Below, one piece after another: positions 27,582-36,127 of a stretch of DNA of 37,941 nt. The stretch is from an uncultured Clostridia bacterium (GTDB lineage Bacteria; Bacillota; Clostridia; Christensenellales; Borkfalkiaceae), in assembly GCA_944375795.1 (NCBI GenBank), contig CALWAU010000055.1, forward strand, positions 1-37,941. The letters are read 5' to 3'. Both the position numbers and the translations under genes were made by a program. The notes beneath the pieces are model-generated. The model made no database searches. It had not been told where the DNA came from and was given only the letters and a program-made list of their open reading frames with translations. Each line of letters begins with the position of its first letter. Within the stretch, counting starts at the first letter, position 1.

Positions 27582-28445
27582 TCATTCGCCGAAACGGGAA
27601 GGGGAGTATCCGAAATATTTTTTGAACTGCTTGGAGAAATAGAAGGGGGAATTGTAGCCCACCGCGTAAGCTATCTGGCTGATGTTGTAGTTTTTGGAAC
27701 GCAGCATGTCCTGGGCTTTCAGCATCCGCAGGGAGGTGACGTATTCGATGGGCGTCTTGCCCGTGATTTCGTTGAAAATGCGGGAGACGTACGAGGTGGT
27801 ATAAAACATTTTTTCCGCGATGTCCCGGATGGAAAAATCGGGCGCGGAATAGTTGTGTTCGATATAGTCGAGGATAAATTTCACCCGCTTTTCCTTTTCC
27901 GTGGCGGTGGTGGTATTGCTGATCTTCCGCTCGTCCGCGATCTCGGCGAAAAAGCGCATGATATAGGGCAGATAGTAAGAGGCGTTCCGCTTGGCGGTAT
28001 TGCGGGCGACGTTGAACATCTCCGTCAGCTGCTGGCGGAGCACGGCGGGATTCTGCACCGAATAGTAGTTGTTTTCAAAGGACAGTTTCGCGCATTTGGC
28101 GAGATTTTCGGAGGGCTTCCCCACAAAATTGAACCAGACGTATTCCCACGGGTCATCCTTGTCCGGGTAATATCCCGCCGCCGCGTTTCTGCCCTTTTCG
28201 TCGGGCGGCAGGAAAAAGACGTCGTTCGCCTGCAGCTTCACGACGGAATCCCCGTGAAAGATGTACCCCGTCCCGCTGAAGATGAAATGAAAGGTATATT
28301 GTTCCTCGTGCATGTGATAGGTGACGGGCTTGAGGGGGTTGCACTTTTCCTGTCCGATGAACGACGGCCAGAACCCCAGGTGCAGGTCGTCCTCGAGATA
28401 TTTTGAAAAATGATTTTTCAAAATCTGATCGCTTGCGTTTTCCAT
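27582..28445 (-). CDS. AraC family transcriptional regulator
   Basis: 287-residue regulator. Residues ~30-120 are a cupin-like sugar-sensing domain (YHMHEEQYTFHFIFSGTG, then HGDSVVKLQANDVFFLPP). Residues ~185-287 are the double helix-turn-helix of AraC/XylS proteins (FSIRDIAEKMFYTTSYVSRIF; ISQIAYAVGYNSPFYFSKQFK). It is divergent from the sugar ABC importer operon, the usual place for a regulator that senses the imported glycan and activates it. A TTGCAT/TATAAT promoter puts the transcript start on or very near the ATG, and there is no Shine-Dalgarno, so the message may be leaderless. It is the only clear minus-strand gene in the window. The target motif is not proven; candidates are the boxes shared by promoters A-D. 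Confidence 0.93.
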   Translation of the reverse strand: MENASDQILKNHFSKYLEDDLHLGFWPSFIGQEKCNPLKPVTYHMHEEQYTFHFIFSGTGYIFHGDSVVKLQANDVFFLPPDEKGRNAAAGYYPDKDDPWEYVWFNFVGKPSENLAKCAKLSFENNYYSVQNPAVLRQQLTEMFNVARNTAKRNASYYLPYIMRFFAEIADERKISNTTTATEKEKRVKFILDYIEHNYSAPDFSIRDIAEKMFYTTSYVSRIFNEITGKTPIEYVTSLRMLKAQDMLRSKNYNISQIAYAVGYNSPFYFSKQFKKYFGYSPSRFGE

Positions 28446-28451
28446 GATTCT

Positions 28452-28480
28452 ATTATATCCGAAAAGTAAAAAAAATGCAA
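28452..28480 (-). promoter_or_regulatory. araC promoter, probably leaderless
   Basis: On the minus strand: TTGCAT (28480-28475), 17-base spacer, TATAAT (28457-28452). Only six bases separate the -10 from the ATG at 28445, so the expected transcript start coincides with the start codon. No ribosome site is present. Confidence 0.75.
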
Positions 28481-28549
28481 GCGAATTTTTATTTTTGGCG
28501 ATAATTTACGGGATAGTGGCAAAGCGAAGGAGGATTTTTGTTTTTCTCG

Positions 28550-28613
28550 GTAAAAAAAATATATCTAATGTAAAAATAAAATATTGCGTGCGGAAGGATC
28601 CGTGTGCTATAAT
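28550..28613 (+). promoter_or_regulatory. Promoter D of the sugar ABC operon
   Basis: -35 TTGCGT (28584-28589), 18-base spacer, perfect TATAAT (28608-28613). Upstream, GTAAAAAAAATATAT and the box AATGTAAAAATAAAATATTG (28567-28586) match promoter C (32 of 37 positions from the first G through TATTG), and both end in TGTGCTATAAT. A leader of about 90 bases follows before the binding-protein gene. Confidence 0.8.
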
Positions 28614-28708
28614 AAAATCAGTCGAAGTGCCGATCCGACGGCCGCGCCGAAAATCGGGAAAGATTTTCCGGCGGCACGCGGGGAGCATTCGGAAAAAGGA
28701 GTGACGAC

Positions 28709-30208
28709 ATGAAAACGAAAAAATGGTCTTTGGCGGTTGCGGCGCTCGCCTGCTTCGCCGTTGCGGCGGGGTCGTGCGGGGGCGGAGGGGGAACAAACGG
28801 TGCGTCCGATTTGTTCGTCGACCTGCATACGCTGATGCCTACCGCCAACGAGCAGCCCACGCCCGACCAACCCAATCCCATCAACGCATCCCGCTATATC
28901 GCGGCCGCGTACGAGGAACTGACGGGCACCAGCATTCATTGGGCGTCTGACTACGCGAAGCCCACCGACAACATCACCAATATCCGCAGCTGGTATACGA
29001 CGCAAATCAACGTCAGAAACTGCCCCGCTATCGGCTTTTCTTTCGGTACGGGTATGCAGGAGGACAATCTCTACGTCGATTTGACCGAGTATCTCGAACT
29101 GCCCAACCCCTATGTGGAGGGCAACGAGCATTGGCGGGATTGCTTCGAGGATTGGGTGTGGACGGACCCCGACGTGCTCGACGCCAACGGCCGTATCGTA
29201 TCCATACCTCTCGTGCTCGCCGCGGGAAGTCCGACGGCGGTGTATTACAATAAGGATCTTTTCGAGGAAAACGGGCTGGAGATTCCGCGGACGTGGCGCG
29301 AATTTTCCAACACGGCGGACGCGTTGCGGCGGCTGCCCGGCATCACGTACGCCTATGCGCCGTACGCGGGCGATACCGGCGTTTCCCTTTCCTCCTGGGC
29401 GGTCACGTACAGTCTGGCGCCCGGCTTCGCGAAACACATGACGGACAGGACGGATTATGACGGCGACGGCGTCGTCACCACCAACGAGCTTTTGCGCGCC
29501 GTGCTGGAGGACGAATTCAATCCCAATACCTGCCAGGAAGCGCGTGCCCTCTATACCCTCGCCTATCAGTACTATACCACCTTCCTGCCCACGGGCTGGC
29601 AGTCCGTCTCCAATTGGCTGACGCCCTGGGACGAGGGCAGGATCGGCATGAAGAGCCAGGGACTGTGGTATTATACCACCGAGACGAGCGACACGCTGCG
29701 CTCCTTCGAGTTCGACATATTCGCGCCGCCCGTCGCCCAAAGCGATTCCTCCGCCTATGCGTCCGACCTCGAATACAAGACGCTGGAAGAGAGGTACGAA
29801 GCGCCCGTCCTCATGGCGTTCAATATCATGAAACCCGCCGTGGAGGACAATCCCGAACTGCTCGAGAGGGCGATCGATTTCCTCATGTATCTGACGGCGC
29901 CCGACGCGGTGACCGCCATCGTCGAAGAAAAAGGGGAGGGGATCCCCGCGGTCAAGGACGCCGGCTATCCTTCGCTGTTCGACGACGCGGGCTGGCTGGA
30001 CAACAGCTTCGCCGTCATCAACGATTCGGAGTGGCCGCTCGGTTTCATCACCGCCAACACGGCAAACATCAACGCCGCCTTCAACGATTGGGTGCTGGGA
30101 CAGAGCACGCAGCAGGAGTTTTTCACCATTCTCAACCGCGAACAAAAGGCGGGCGCCCAGACCATGGTGGATAATATGGGCATCGATACGAGCGGCTGGA
30201 ATATCTGA
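28709..30208 (+). CDS. Sugar ABC transporter substrate-binding lipoprotein
   Basis: 499-residue extracellular lipoprotein (lipobox AAGSC, Cys23) of the cluster B (MalE/UgpB-like) solute-binding family that captures oligosaccharides. Seen: LVLAAGSPTAVYYNKDLFEENGLEIPRTW, the hallmark 'YYNKDLFEENG..P.TW' hinge segment, and a second-lobe region FDIFAPPVAQ. An EF-hand-like DYDGDGVVTTNE sits near residue 250, suggesting a bound calcium. It is the first gene of an operon with a small membrane protein and two permeases. AGGAG lies seven bases upstream of the ATG. The ligand is unknown. The late QQEFFTILNREQK region is helical, as usual. Confidence 0.92.
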   Translation: MKTKKWSLAVAALACFAVAAGSCGGGGGTNGASDLFVDLHTLMPTANEQPTPDQPNPINASRYIAAAYEELTGTSIHWASDYAKPTDNITNIRSWYTTQINVRNCPAIGFSFGTGMQEDNLYVDLTEYLELPNPYVEGNEHWRDCFEDWVWTDPDVLDANGRIVSIPLVLAAGSPTAVYYNKDLFEENGLEIPRTWREFSNTADALRRLPGITYAYAPYAGDTGVSLSSWAVTYSLAPGFAKHMTDRTDYDGDGVVTTNELLRAVLEDEFNPNTCQEARALYTLAYQYYTTFLPTGWQSVSNWLTPWDEGRIGMKSQGLWYYTTETSDTLRSFEFDIFAPPVAQSDSSAYASDLEYKTLEERYEAPVLMAFNIMKPAVEDNPELLERAIDFLMYLTAPDAVTAIVEEKGEGIPAVKDAGYPSLFDDAGWLDNSFAVINDSEWPLGFITANTANINAAFNDWVLGQSTQQEFFTILNREQKAGAQTMVDNMGIDTSGWNI

Positions 30209-30213
30209 GTTTT

Positions 30214-30654
30214 ATGGAAAAGAAAAAGAGAAAAATCGGATTGAAATACATCGTCGCCGGGGCGCTCATCCTGTTCTTTTCGCTCTGCTGGCTGTTCGAT
30301 TGGCTCTGGGCAAAGACATATGACGTGTGCGTCGTTTCGGTGTCCGACGAAGCCCCGCGCGCCGATTCGTCGGTGCGGGTGGAGATCGTCGTCAGGGTGA
30401 CCCATTTCGGAAAGCCGTCCGCGGGGCACGACATTTACGCGCTGCCGACGGCGGGCAGCATGGTCGCCTACATGACGGTGACGGACGAGGACGGATATGC
30501 CACGGTGGTGTATACGCCGTATACGGAGACGGCCTTTACGCCCGCCCGCGACGTCACCGTCACCATCCGCGACCAGAGCAATTCCGTCATCTGGGAAATC
30601 AATGCGGCGACGAGCGTCACGCTCCGCCTGCAGCCGAAGTCGGGGGAGGCGTAA
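30214..30654 (+). CDS. Small single-pass membrane protein with Ig-like domain
   Basis: 146 residues: a basic N-terminus (MEKKKRKIGLKY), one membrane helix (~12-32) and an extracellular beta-rich domain (~36-140) of bacterial Ig-like/Big_1 style (VRVEIVVRVTHFGKPSAGHDIYA.. VTDEDGYATVVYTPY.. VTVTIRDQS). It starts six bases after the binding protein and ends three bases before the first permease, so it belongs to the transporter operon. This is not a standard importer subunit. It may dock the binding protein or glycan at the permease. No ribosome site of note is visible, suggesting coupling. The function is inferred from position. Confidence 0.75.
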   Translation: MEKKKRKIGLKYIVAGALILFFSLCWLFDWLWAKTYDVCVVSVSDEAPRADSSVRVEIVVRVTHFGKPSAGHDIYALPTAGSMVAYMTVTDEDGYATVVYTPYTETAFTPARDVTVTIRDQSNSVIWEINAATSVTLRLQPKSGEA

Positions 30655-30656
30655 CC

Positions 30657-31556
30657 ATGCGCAAAGTTCTTTTATATCTTCGCCGCCATTGGATCGCCTA
30701 TCTGATGGTCCTGCCCCTCTTTGCGGGCGTGTGCGTGTTCGGTATCTATCCGCCGCTGCGCGGCATGCTGATTTCTTTTTTCGACGTGTATAACGTCACC
30801 GACACCCTCGACGATTTCGTCGGTTTCGGCAATTTCCGCGACCTTTTCCGCGACACCATTTTTCTGCATTCCATACGGACGATGTTCACGCTGCAAATCC
30901 CGCGGTTTATCGTCAACTGTTCGGTGCCGTTCATCTACGGGGAACTCATTTTCCTCGTCGCCAACAAAAAGCTGCAGTCGGGGTACCGCATCCTCCTGCT
31001 TCTGCCCATCGTCTGTCCGGATATCGTTAATTCGCTCATCTGGCAGAACATCTACGCCTACGACGAGGGGATCCTCAACGAAATCCTGACTTCGCTGGGC
31101 ATTTTGAAGGAAAACATCGATTTTCTCGGCCAGGAATATATCATTCCCTCGCTCATCTTCAAGGGCTTTCCCTGGCTGCCGGGGACGAGCGGACTCATCG
31201 TGCTCGCGGGGCTCATCAACATTCCGGGGGAGGTTCTGGAGGCGACCAGGCTGGACGGCTGCGGCACCCTGCGGCGGATTTTCGTCATCGACCTTTCCTA
31301 TCTCGTCGGACAGATCAAATACGTCGTCGTGTTCGGCGTGATCAACATCTTCCAGGATTACAGCAATCAGCTTTTGTTTGCGGACAGGGTAGGAACGGCG
31401 ATTCACGTGCCCGCCTATTACATGTACCAGCTCGTCAATACCAATCAGAGCATCGGCAAGGCCGCCGCGATCGGCGTCGTCCTGTTTGCCGTCATCATGG
31501 TCATCACGGCGTGCACCTACAAATTCCTGAATTCGAGGGACGACGAAAATGTCTGA
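30657..31556 (+). CDS. Sugar ABC transporter permease, MalF/UgpA type
   Basis: 299-residue inner permease with six membrane segments, beginning with a basic cytoplasmic end (MRKVLLYLRRHW). The EAA loop that contacts the ATPase is EVLEATRLDGCGTLRRIFVIDL. The proline-rich first segment (PLFAGVCVFGIYPPLRGML) is typical. ATG 30657 lies three bases after the previous stop, and the frame's longer reading inside the Ig-like gene is rejected. The last eight bases overlap the next permease gene. Confidence 0.93.
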   Translation: MRKVLLYLRRHWIAYLMVLPLFAGVCVFGIYPPLRGMLISFFDVYNVTDTLDDFVGFGNFRDLFRDTIFLHSIRTMFTLQIPRFIVNCSVPFIYGELIFLVANKKLQSGYRILLLLPIVCPDIVNSLIWQNIYAYDEGILNEILTSLGILKENIDFLGQEYIIPSLIFKGFPWLPGTSGLIVLAGLINIPGEVLEATRLDGCGTLRRIFVIDLSYLVGQIKYVVVFGVINIFQDYSNQLLFADRVGTAIHVPAYYMYQLVNTNQSIGKAAAIGVVLFAVIMVITACTYKFLNSRDDENV

Positions 31557-32385
31557 GACGAAAATGAAGAAGAAAAGGGGACCGCGTTCCTCGCAGATCA
31601 TTTTGAACGCGGCGATTATTTTCCTGTTTGCTTTGGGCCTGTATCCGCTTCTGATGGCGCTCTGGTGCGCGTTCAAGACGCCCAATCAGTATACGCTGTA
31701 CAAGTGGTTTCCCACCCTTCCGCTCCGCGGAGAAAACATCGCCCTCGCCTGGGACAAAATCGACGGCTATATGTTCCGTACGATCGCGGTCGCCGTCCTC
31801 AGCACGGCTTCGACGCTGATCGTCACCACGATGGCGGGATTTTCGGTGGCAAAGCTCCGCTTTGCCGGTTCGGGATTCCTGCTCGCGCTCATTCTCGGGC
31901 TGAACATGGTGCCCGGGGTGCTCACCCTCGTGCCCGTCGTCATGCTCTATCACTCGCTGGGCCTCAACAATACGTTGGCGGCGCTCATCCTGCCCGGGAC
32001 GTTCAGCACGGGGACCACGTTTCTGCTCATCTGTTCCTTCCGCGGCATACCCGATTCCCTGTTTGAGGCGGCGGAAATAGACGGGGCAAACGATTTTCAG
32101 AAGTATGCGATGCTCGGCGTGCCGCTCGCGGTGCCCATCATCGCGACCATCGCCATCATGCAGTTTTCGGGCACCTGGAGCGATTTCTCCTGGCCCATGC
32201 TGATCATGACGAGGGAAAATTATACGATTGCGGCGGGCCTGAAAGTGGAGTTTTACGACGCCACTGTTTCCATGCCCGTATCCTTCGCCGCATACCTGCT
32301 GGCTTCCGTTCCGCTGATCGTCTTGTTTTTCTTCACCAACCGAGTCTATGCGGAGGGCATCGTCTCTTCCGGGCTCAAACTATAA
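31549..32385 (+). CDS. Sugar ABC transporter permease, MalG/UgpE type
   Basis: 278-residue partner permease with six membrane segments. The EAA motif is SLFEAAEIDGANDFQKYAMLG, then PLAVPIIATIAI, and it ends GIVSSGLKL as MalG-type proteins do. Together with the preceding gene it forms the channel for the oligosaccharide caught by the lipoprotein. No ATP-binding gene is in the operon or the window, so an MsmK-like ATPase encoded elsewhere is expected, as is common in Firmicutes importers of this family. Confidence 0.93.
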   Translation: MSETKMKKKRGPRSSQIILNAAIIFLFALGLYPLLMALWCAFKTPNQYTLYKWFPTLPLRGENIALAWDKIDGYMFRTIAVAVLSTASTLIVTTMAGFSVAKLRFAGSGFLLALILGLNMVPGVLTLVPVVMLYHSLGLNNTLAALILPGTFSTGTTFLLICSFRGIPDSLFEAAEIDGANDFQKYAMLGVPLAVPIIATIAIMQFSGTWSDFSWPMLIMTRENYTIAAGLKVEFYDATVSMPVSFAAYLLASVPLIVLFFFTNRVYAEGIVSSGLKL

Positions 32386-32404
32386 TGCCGAGAGAGGTGT
32401 TTCT

Positions 32405-34597
32405 GTGAAAAAATTATTGTTGACGGGATTGTTTGCCCTTTTTCTGGGCGCGTGCGGCCTGGGTGCATCTTTCCTGCCTGCCGCTGCCGAAACTTCCGTC
32501 CTCGCGGAGGACGACTTCACCCGGATCACGGCGGGGGAGACGCACGCTGCGGCGCTGGAAGGCGTGGCGGCTTCGGCGGATTCCACGCACGGCCTCATCC
32601 CCTCCGCGGAATGGGGGAGCCCTGCGCTCATCGCCGACGAGTCCTGGCTGCTCTACGAATTCGGCGACGGCACGGAGGCGCTCGGCGGACTGTACATGTC
32701 CGTCACCGCCAAGGTATGGGGGCAGAACGACGAACGGGCGTACGCGGAGAACGCCATCAACGTCTGGGTAGGGACTTCCCCTGACGCGGTGACGACGCTC
32801 GTGAAGTCGTATACGGCGGGCGAAAACGTGACTTTCGAGGACGGCGTCGATCTGACGGCGTATGTCGAGGGGGCGACGAAAGCGTACGTAAAGGTGGAGC
32901 TCGTGCAGTCGAAGGCGGACTGCGGGCACGAGGAATGCCGCAACGGCGCGCACACGCAGGGATGCGGCACGGTGGCGACGCCGGACGGGTATATGGATAT
33001 CTGGTATTTCGGCGTCAAGCTGTTCAAGCTCACCTTCTCGGACGGTGCGCCCACGCCGGACGTGGCGCAGCCCGTGCCCAACGATTTCAAGGCGAATCTC
33101 CCCTCCGAAATTTTCGTCTCCCGGCAATATACCTTTCCCGAGATCGTGTTTACGGACGACGTGGACGGCAGGGTGGATTATCGCCTCACGATGACGGACC
33201 CGTATAACATTACGACCGACCTGGGCGTCAACGCGACGGATTTTCTGCCCGAATACGAGGGGATCTACACGTTTGAAATTTCCGCGAGCGATGCGGCGGG
33301 AAATACCTATGTCGACAAGTTTTCGCTCAGCTGCGTCCTGGCGGAAGGAATGCCCGTTATCTGGTTCGACGACATTCCCGAGCGGAGCGGCAGGACGGGC
33401 GTGGAATATACGCTGGAACCCCTCCGTTACGACGAATCGGCGGACTATGACGTCGAAATTTATGTGCTGACGCCCGAGGGGGAGAGAATCGACCCGACGG
33501 ACGGAAAATTTACGCCCGAAGAAGTGGGCGAATATCGGATCATCTATTCCGCGACGAACGCGGAGGGGACGACGAAGCTCTTTTCCCGCGTCTATGTAAA
33601 ATATAACACGAACGGCGGAAACGTCTATGAGATGGTCGGCGACACGGAGCATTGGGAGGGGAGCGTCTCCCCGTCGGGCGGGGGAGTGTCCGTCGAAGGG
33701 GACGCCTATTGCAAGCTTCCGTTCAGCCTGGCGGAGGGGATCAATCTCGATCTTACCCTCTCTCCCGCTTCGGGTAGCTGGCTGGGGATCTACTTCACGC
33801 AGTATGCGGGCTTCGGCAGTTTTTATTTCGATAAATCCGATTATGCGGCAAACGGCGCCGCGCCCGGGCTCTACATTCTCGTCTATCACGAGTCCACCGG
33901 CTACTATTGCGACATCGATTACGTCGGTCTGACGGGCGGCGCGATGGTCGTCGCCAACCATTCCTCCTGCGGCTCCGGTCCCGAGCTCCGTCTCGCCCTC
34001 AAACAGAACGCGAACGGGCAGGACCTCATCGAGCTTTTCATCAACGGCACCAGAAACGAGAATTACGAGCTCAACTATTCGGTGTTCGCTTCCGTGATCG
34101 CCGACAACGAGGGATATTCCTATCTCGGCTTCGGAAACCTGCTGAACGGGGGCGCCGCGCTCGGCGGCGTGGACATATACGACAGCACCCCGCCCGAAAT
34201 CGTGCTCGGCGGCGAATGGCCGGAGACGGCGGCGCCCGGTTCCTCGCTCGTCCTGCCCGCCGTATCGGCGGTGGACGCGCACGACGGGGAAATGTCTTTT
34301 ACCGCCGAGCTCTATTCTCCGGACGGCAGGCGGACGGAGGTCGCGGACGGCTCCGTCGTGCTCGGCGTCGAGGGCGTCTGGTACTACATCGTCTCCGCGC
34401 GGGATCTGTCGGGGAACGAAACTTACGCCGTGTTTGAGATCGGCGTGGGAAATACAAACAAAACGACCTATTTTGCGCCGCCTTCCGGCTCGGTGAGCCG
34501 GGAAGCCGTCATCGCGGGCGCCGTCGGAGGCATCGTCGTCGTTCTTGCCGCGGCCTTCGTCGTATGTCTGCTGCGCATTCGGAAGGAAGAAGTATGA
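32405..34597 (+). CDS. Surface protein with the repeat domain, Ig-like and LamG-like parts
   Basis: 730-residue secreted protein. GTG 32405 after AGAGAGG starts a signal peptide (LLLTGLFALFLGACGLGASFLPAAAE). Residues ~25-215 are a fifth copy of the domain in the 19.2-22.2 kb protein (STHGLIPSAEWGSP; VWGQNDERAYAENAINVW; YVKVELVQSK; GTVATPDGYMDIW). Then two Ig/cadherin-like segments (~220-400; IYTFEISASDAAGNTYVDKF), a LamG/concanavalin-like domain (~410-595), another Ig-like segment (~600-690; VWYYIVSARDLSGNETYAVF) and a membrane helix with a basic tail (LLRIRKEE). It probably displays glycan-binding modules near the importer. The Cys of FLGACG could be read as a lipobox, but the signal peptide continues to AAAE, so I favour ordinary cleavage. 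It overlaps the GH31 gene (ATGA). Confidence 0.85.
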   Translation: MKKLLLTGLFALFLGACGLGASFLPAAAETSVLAEDDFTRITAGETHAAALEGVAASADSTHGLIPSAEWGSPALIADESWLLYEFGDGTEALGGLYMSVTAKVWGQNDERAYAENAINVWVGTSPDAVTTLVKSYTAGENVTFEDGVDLTAYVEGATKAYVKVELVQSKADCGHEECRNGAHTQGCGTVATPDGYMDIWYFGVKLFKLTFSDGAPTPDVAQPVPNDFKANLPSEIFVSRQYTFPEIVFTDDVDGRVDYRLTMTDPYNITTDLGVNATDFLPEYEGIYTFEISASDAAGNTYVDKFSLSCVLAEGMPVIWFDDIPERSGRTGVEYTLEPLRYDESADYDVEIYVLTPEGERIDPTDGKFTPEEVGEYRIIYSATNAEGTTKLFSRVYVKYNTNGGNVYEMVGDTEHWEGSVSPSGGGVSVEGDAYCKLPFSLAEGINLDLTLSPASGSWLGIYFTQYAGFGSFYFDKSDYAANGAAPGLYILVYHESTGYYCDIDYVGLTGGAMVVANHSSCGSGPELRLALKQNANGQDLIELFINGTRNENYELNYSVFASVIADNEGYSYLGFGNLLNGGAALGGVDIYDSTPPEIVLGGEWPETAAPGSSLVLPAVSAVDAHDGEMSFTAELYSPDGRRTEVADGSVVLGVEGVWYYIVSARDLSGNETYAVFEIGVGNTNKTTYFAPPSGSVSREAVIAGAVGGIVVVLAAAFVVCLLRIRKEEV

Positions 34598-36123
34598 GCG
34601 AAACTTTGAAACTGACCATCGAAAAGGGAGAATTCTGGTACGGAGGCTTTATCGACGACACCGGTCGGATGCCTTATTCCGAGAGGAGCGAAGTGCATTT
34701 CGACGCCATCGAAAACCATGCCTATAACGAAGTGAATCCGCTGTTGATCAGCAGTACGGGGCGGTACGTCTATGCCGAACGCTATTTCGTGATGGATATC
34801 TCGGGCGGCGTGATCTCGCTCGAGTCTCCGGGAAAAATCGATTTCGGCAAAAAGGAGAATTTCCGCGCCGCGTACGCCTATCTCAGGGATACCTATTTTC
34901 CCTTCGACGGGCGCCACCCCGACGAATTTCTCTTTCGCCGCCCGCAGTACTGTACCTGGATGGCGCTGGGCGAAAATCAGACCCGGGAGGGCGTTCTCGC
35001 CTTCGCGCAGAGCGTTCTCGACGCGGGTATGCCCGCGGGCGAGCTCATCATCGACGACGGCTGGACCGATTACGTGGGACAGTTCGATTTTGCCAAAAGC
35101 AGGTTTGACGACCCGAAGGCGATGTGCGCCCGGCTGCGCGCCCTCGGCTTCCGCGTCGCCGTCTGGATGACCCCGTACGTCTCGCCCGATTCGCCCAATT
35201 TCAGGGAGCTTCTGAAAAAAGATTTCCTCGTGAAAAAGGCGGGGGAATGCTATCTGACCCATTGGTGGGACGGGTACTCCGCCTGCATCGATTTCACCAA
35301 TCCCGGCGCGCGGGAATGGGTGCGCGGCAAAATCGCGTCGCTCATGACCCGTTACGGGATAGAGGGGGTGAAGATGGACGGCGGCGACCCCAGGCTTTAC
35401 GAAAACGGCCTGGAAACTTACGGGGAGGAGGGGCGCACCGCAAACGGACTTGCGGAGGCATACGGCAGGTTTGCCGCGGAATTTTCCCTCGTCGAGATCC
35501 GTTCCACGGCAAAGTGCGGCGGGCTTCCCGTCATGCAGCGCATCGCCGATCGATATCACGCCTGGGAGGACGAAAAAAACGGCTTCGACGGCATCGTCAA
35601 GAAGTCCCTGGTGATGAGCTTTACGGGGTATCCCTACAATTGTCCCGACATGATCGGCGGCGGGCAGATCGGCGACATCGAAGAGGGCGTCGCGGAGGAC
35701 GAGGAACTGAATATCCGCTATATGGAAGCGGCGGTCCTCCTGCCGAGCTTTCAGTTTTCCAAGGTGCTCTGGTCGGAAGAGGGAGAGACGAAAAGGGTGG
35801 TGCTCAAAATGCTCGCCGTACGGAAGAAATATTCCGATTACATCGCGGAGTGCGTAAAGCACTGCGCGGCGACGGGCGAGCCCATTATCCGCACCATGCT
35901 GTATCAGTACAATATTCTGCCCGCGGAGACGGGGCAGTTTCTGCTCGGGGAGGAGATCCTCGTCGCGCCCGTCGTCGCAAAGGGAGCGCGGGAAAAGGAC
36001 GTCTATCTGCCCGAGGGAAAGTGGCGTTACGAACCCACCGGGGAGGAATATGCGGGCAATCGGAAAATCACCGTTCCCGCGCCGCTCGACGAACTCCCGT
36101 ATTTTGTGCAAATCAAGGAGTAA
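34594..36123 (+). CDS. Glycoside hydrolase family 31
   Basis: 509-residue cytoplasmic retaining glycosidase of family 31. Seen: LIIDDGWTDYVGQFDF, the nucleophile in GVKMDGGDP (Asp262) and the likely acid/base Asp352 in YNCPDMIGGG, then LPSFQFS and the late GEEILVAPVV. It is shorter than classical GH31 alpha-glucosidases (usually 650 or more) and resembles the YicI/MYORG-like small branch, so alpha-galactosidase, alpha-xylosidase or alpha-glucosidase activity are all possible. There is no signal peptide. The start overlaps the stop of the surface-protein gene by four bases, placing it in the importer operon, where it would trim alpha-linked sugars after uptake. Confidence 0.9.
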   Translation: MSETLKLTIEKGEFWYGGFIDDTGRMPYSERSEVHFDAIENHAYNEVNPLLISSTGRYVYAERYFVMDISGGVISLESPGKIDFGKKENFRAAYAYLRDTYFPFDGRHPDEFLFRRPQYCTWMALGENQTREGVLAFAQSVLDAGMPAGELIIDDGWTDYVGQFDFAKSRFDDPKAMCARLRALGFRVAVWMTPYVSPDSPNFRELLKKDFLVKKAGECYLTHWWDGYSACIDFTNPGAREWVRGKIASLMTRYGIEGVKMDGGDPRLYENGLETYGEEGRTANGLAEAYGRFAAEFSLVEIRSTAKCGGLPVMQRIADRYHAWEDEKNGFDGIVKKSLVMSFTGYPYNCPDMIGGGQIGDIEEGVAEDEELNIRYMEAAVLLPSFQFSKVLWSEEGETKRVVLKMLAVRKKYSDYIAECVKHCAATGEPIIRTMLYQYNILPAETGQFLLGEEILVAPVVAKGAREKDVYLPEGKWRYEPTGEEYAGNRKITVPAPLDELPYFVQIKE

Positions 36124-36127
36124 CATC

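Noticed and set aside
27471..28406. + strand open frame of 311 codons downstream of promoter B
   Set aside because: It is antisense to a clear AraC protein and its sequence shows no family pattern; a non-coding antisense transcript is more likely if promoter B is active.
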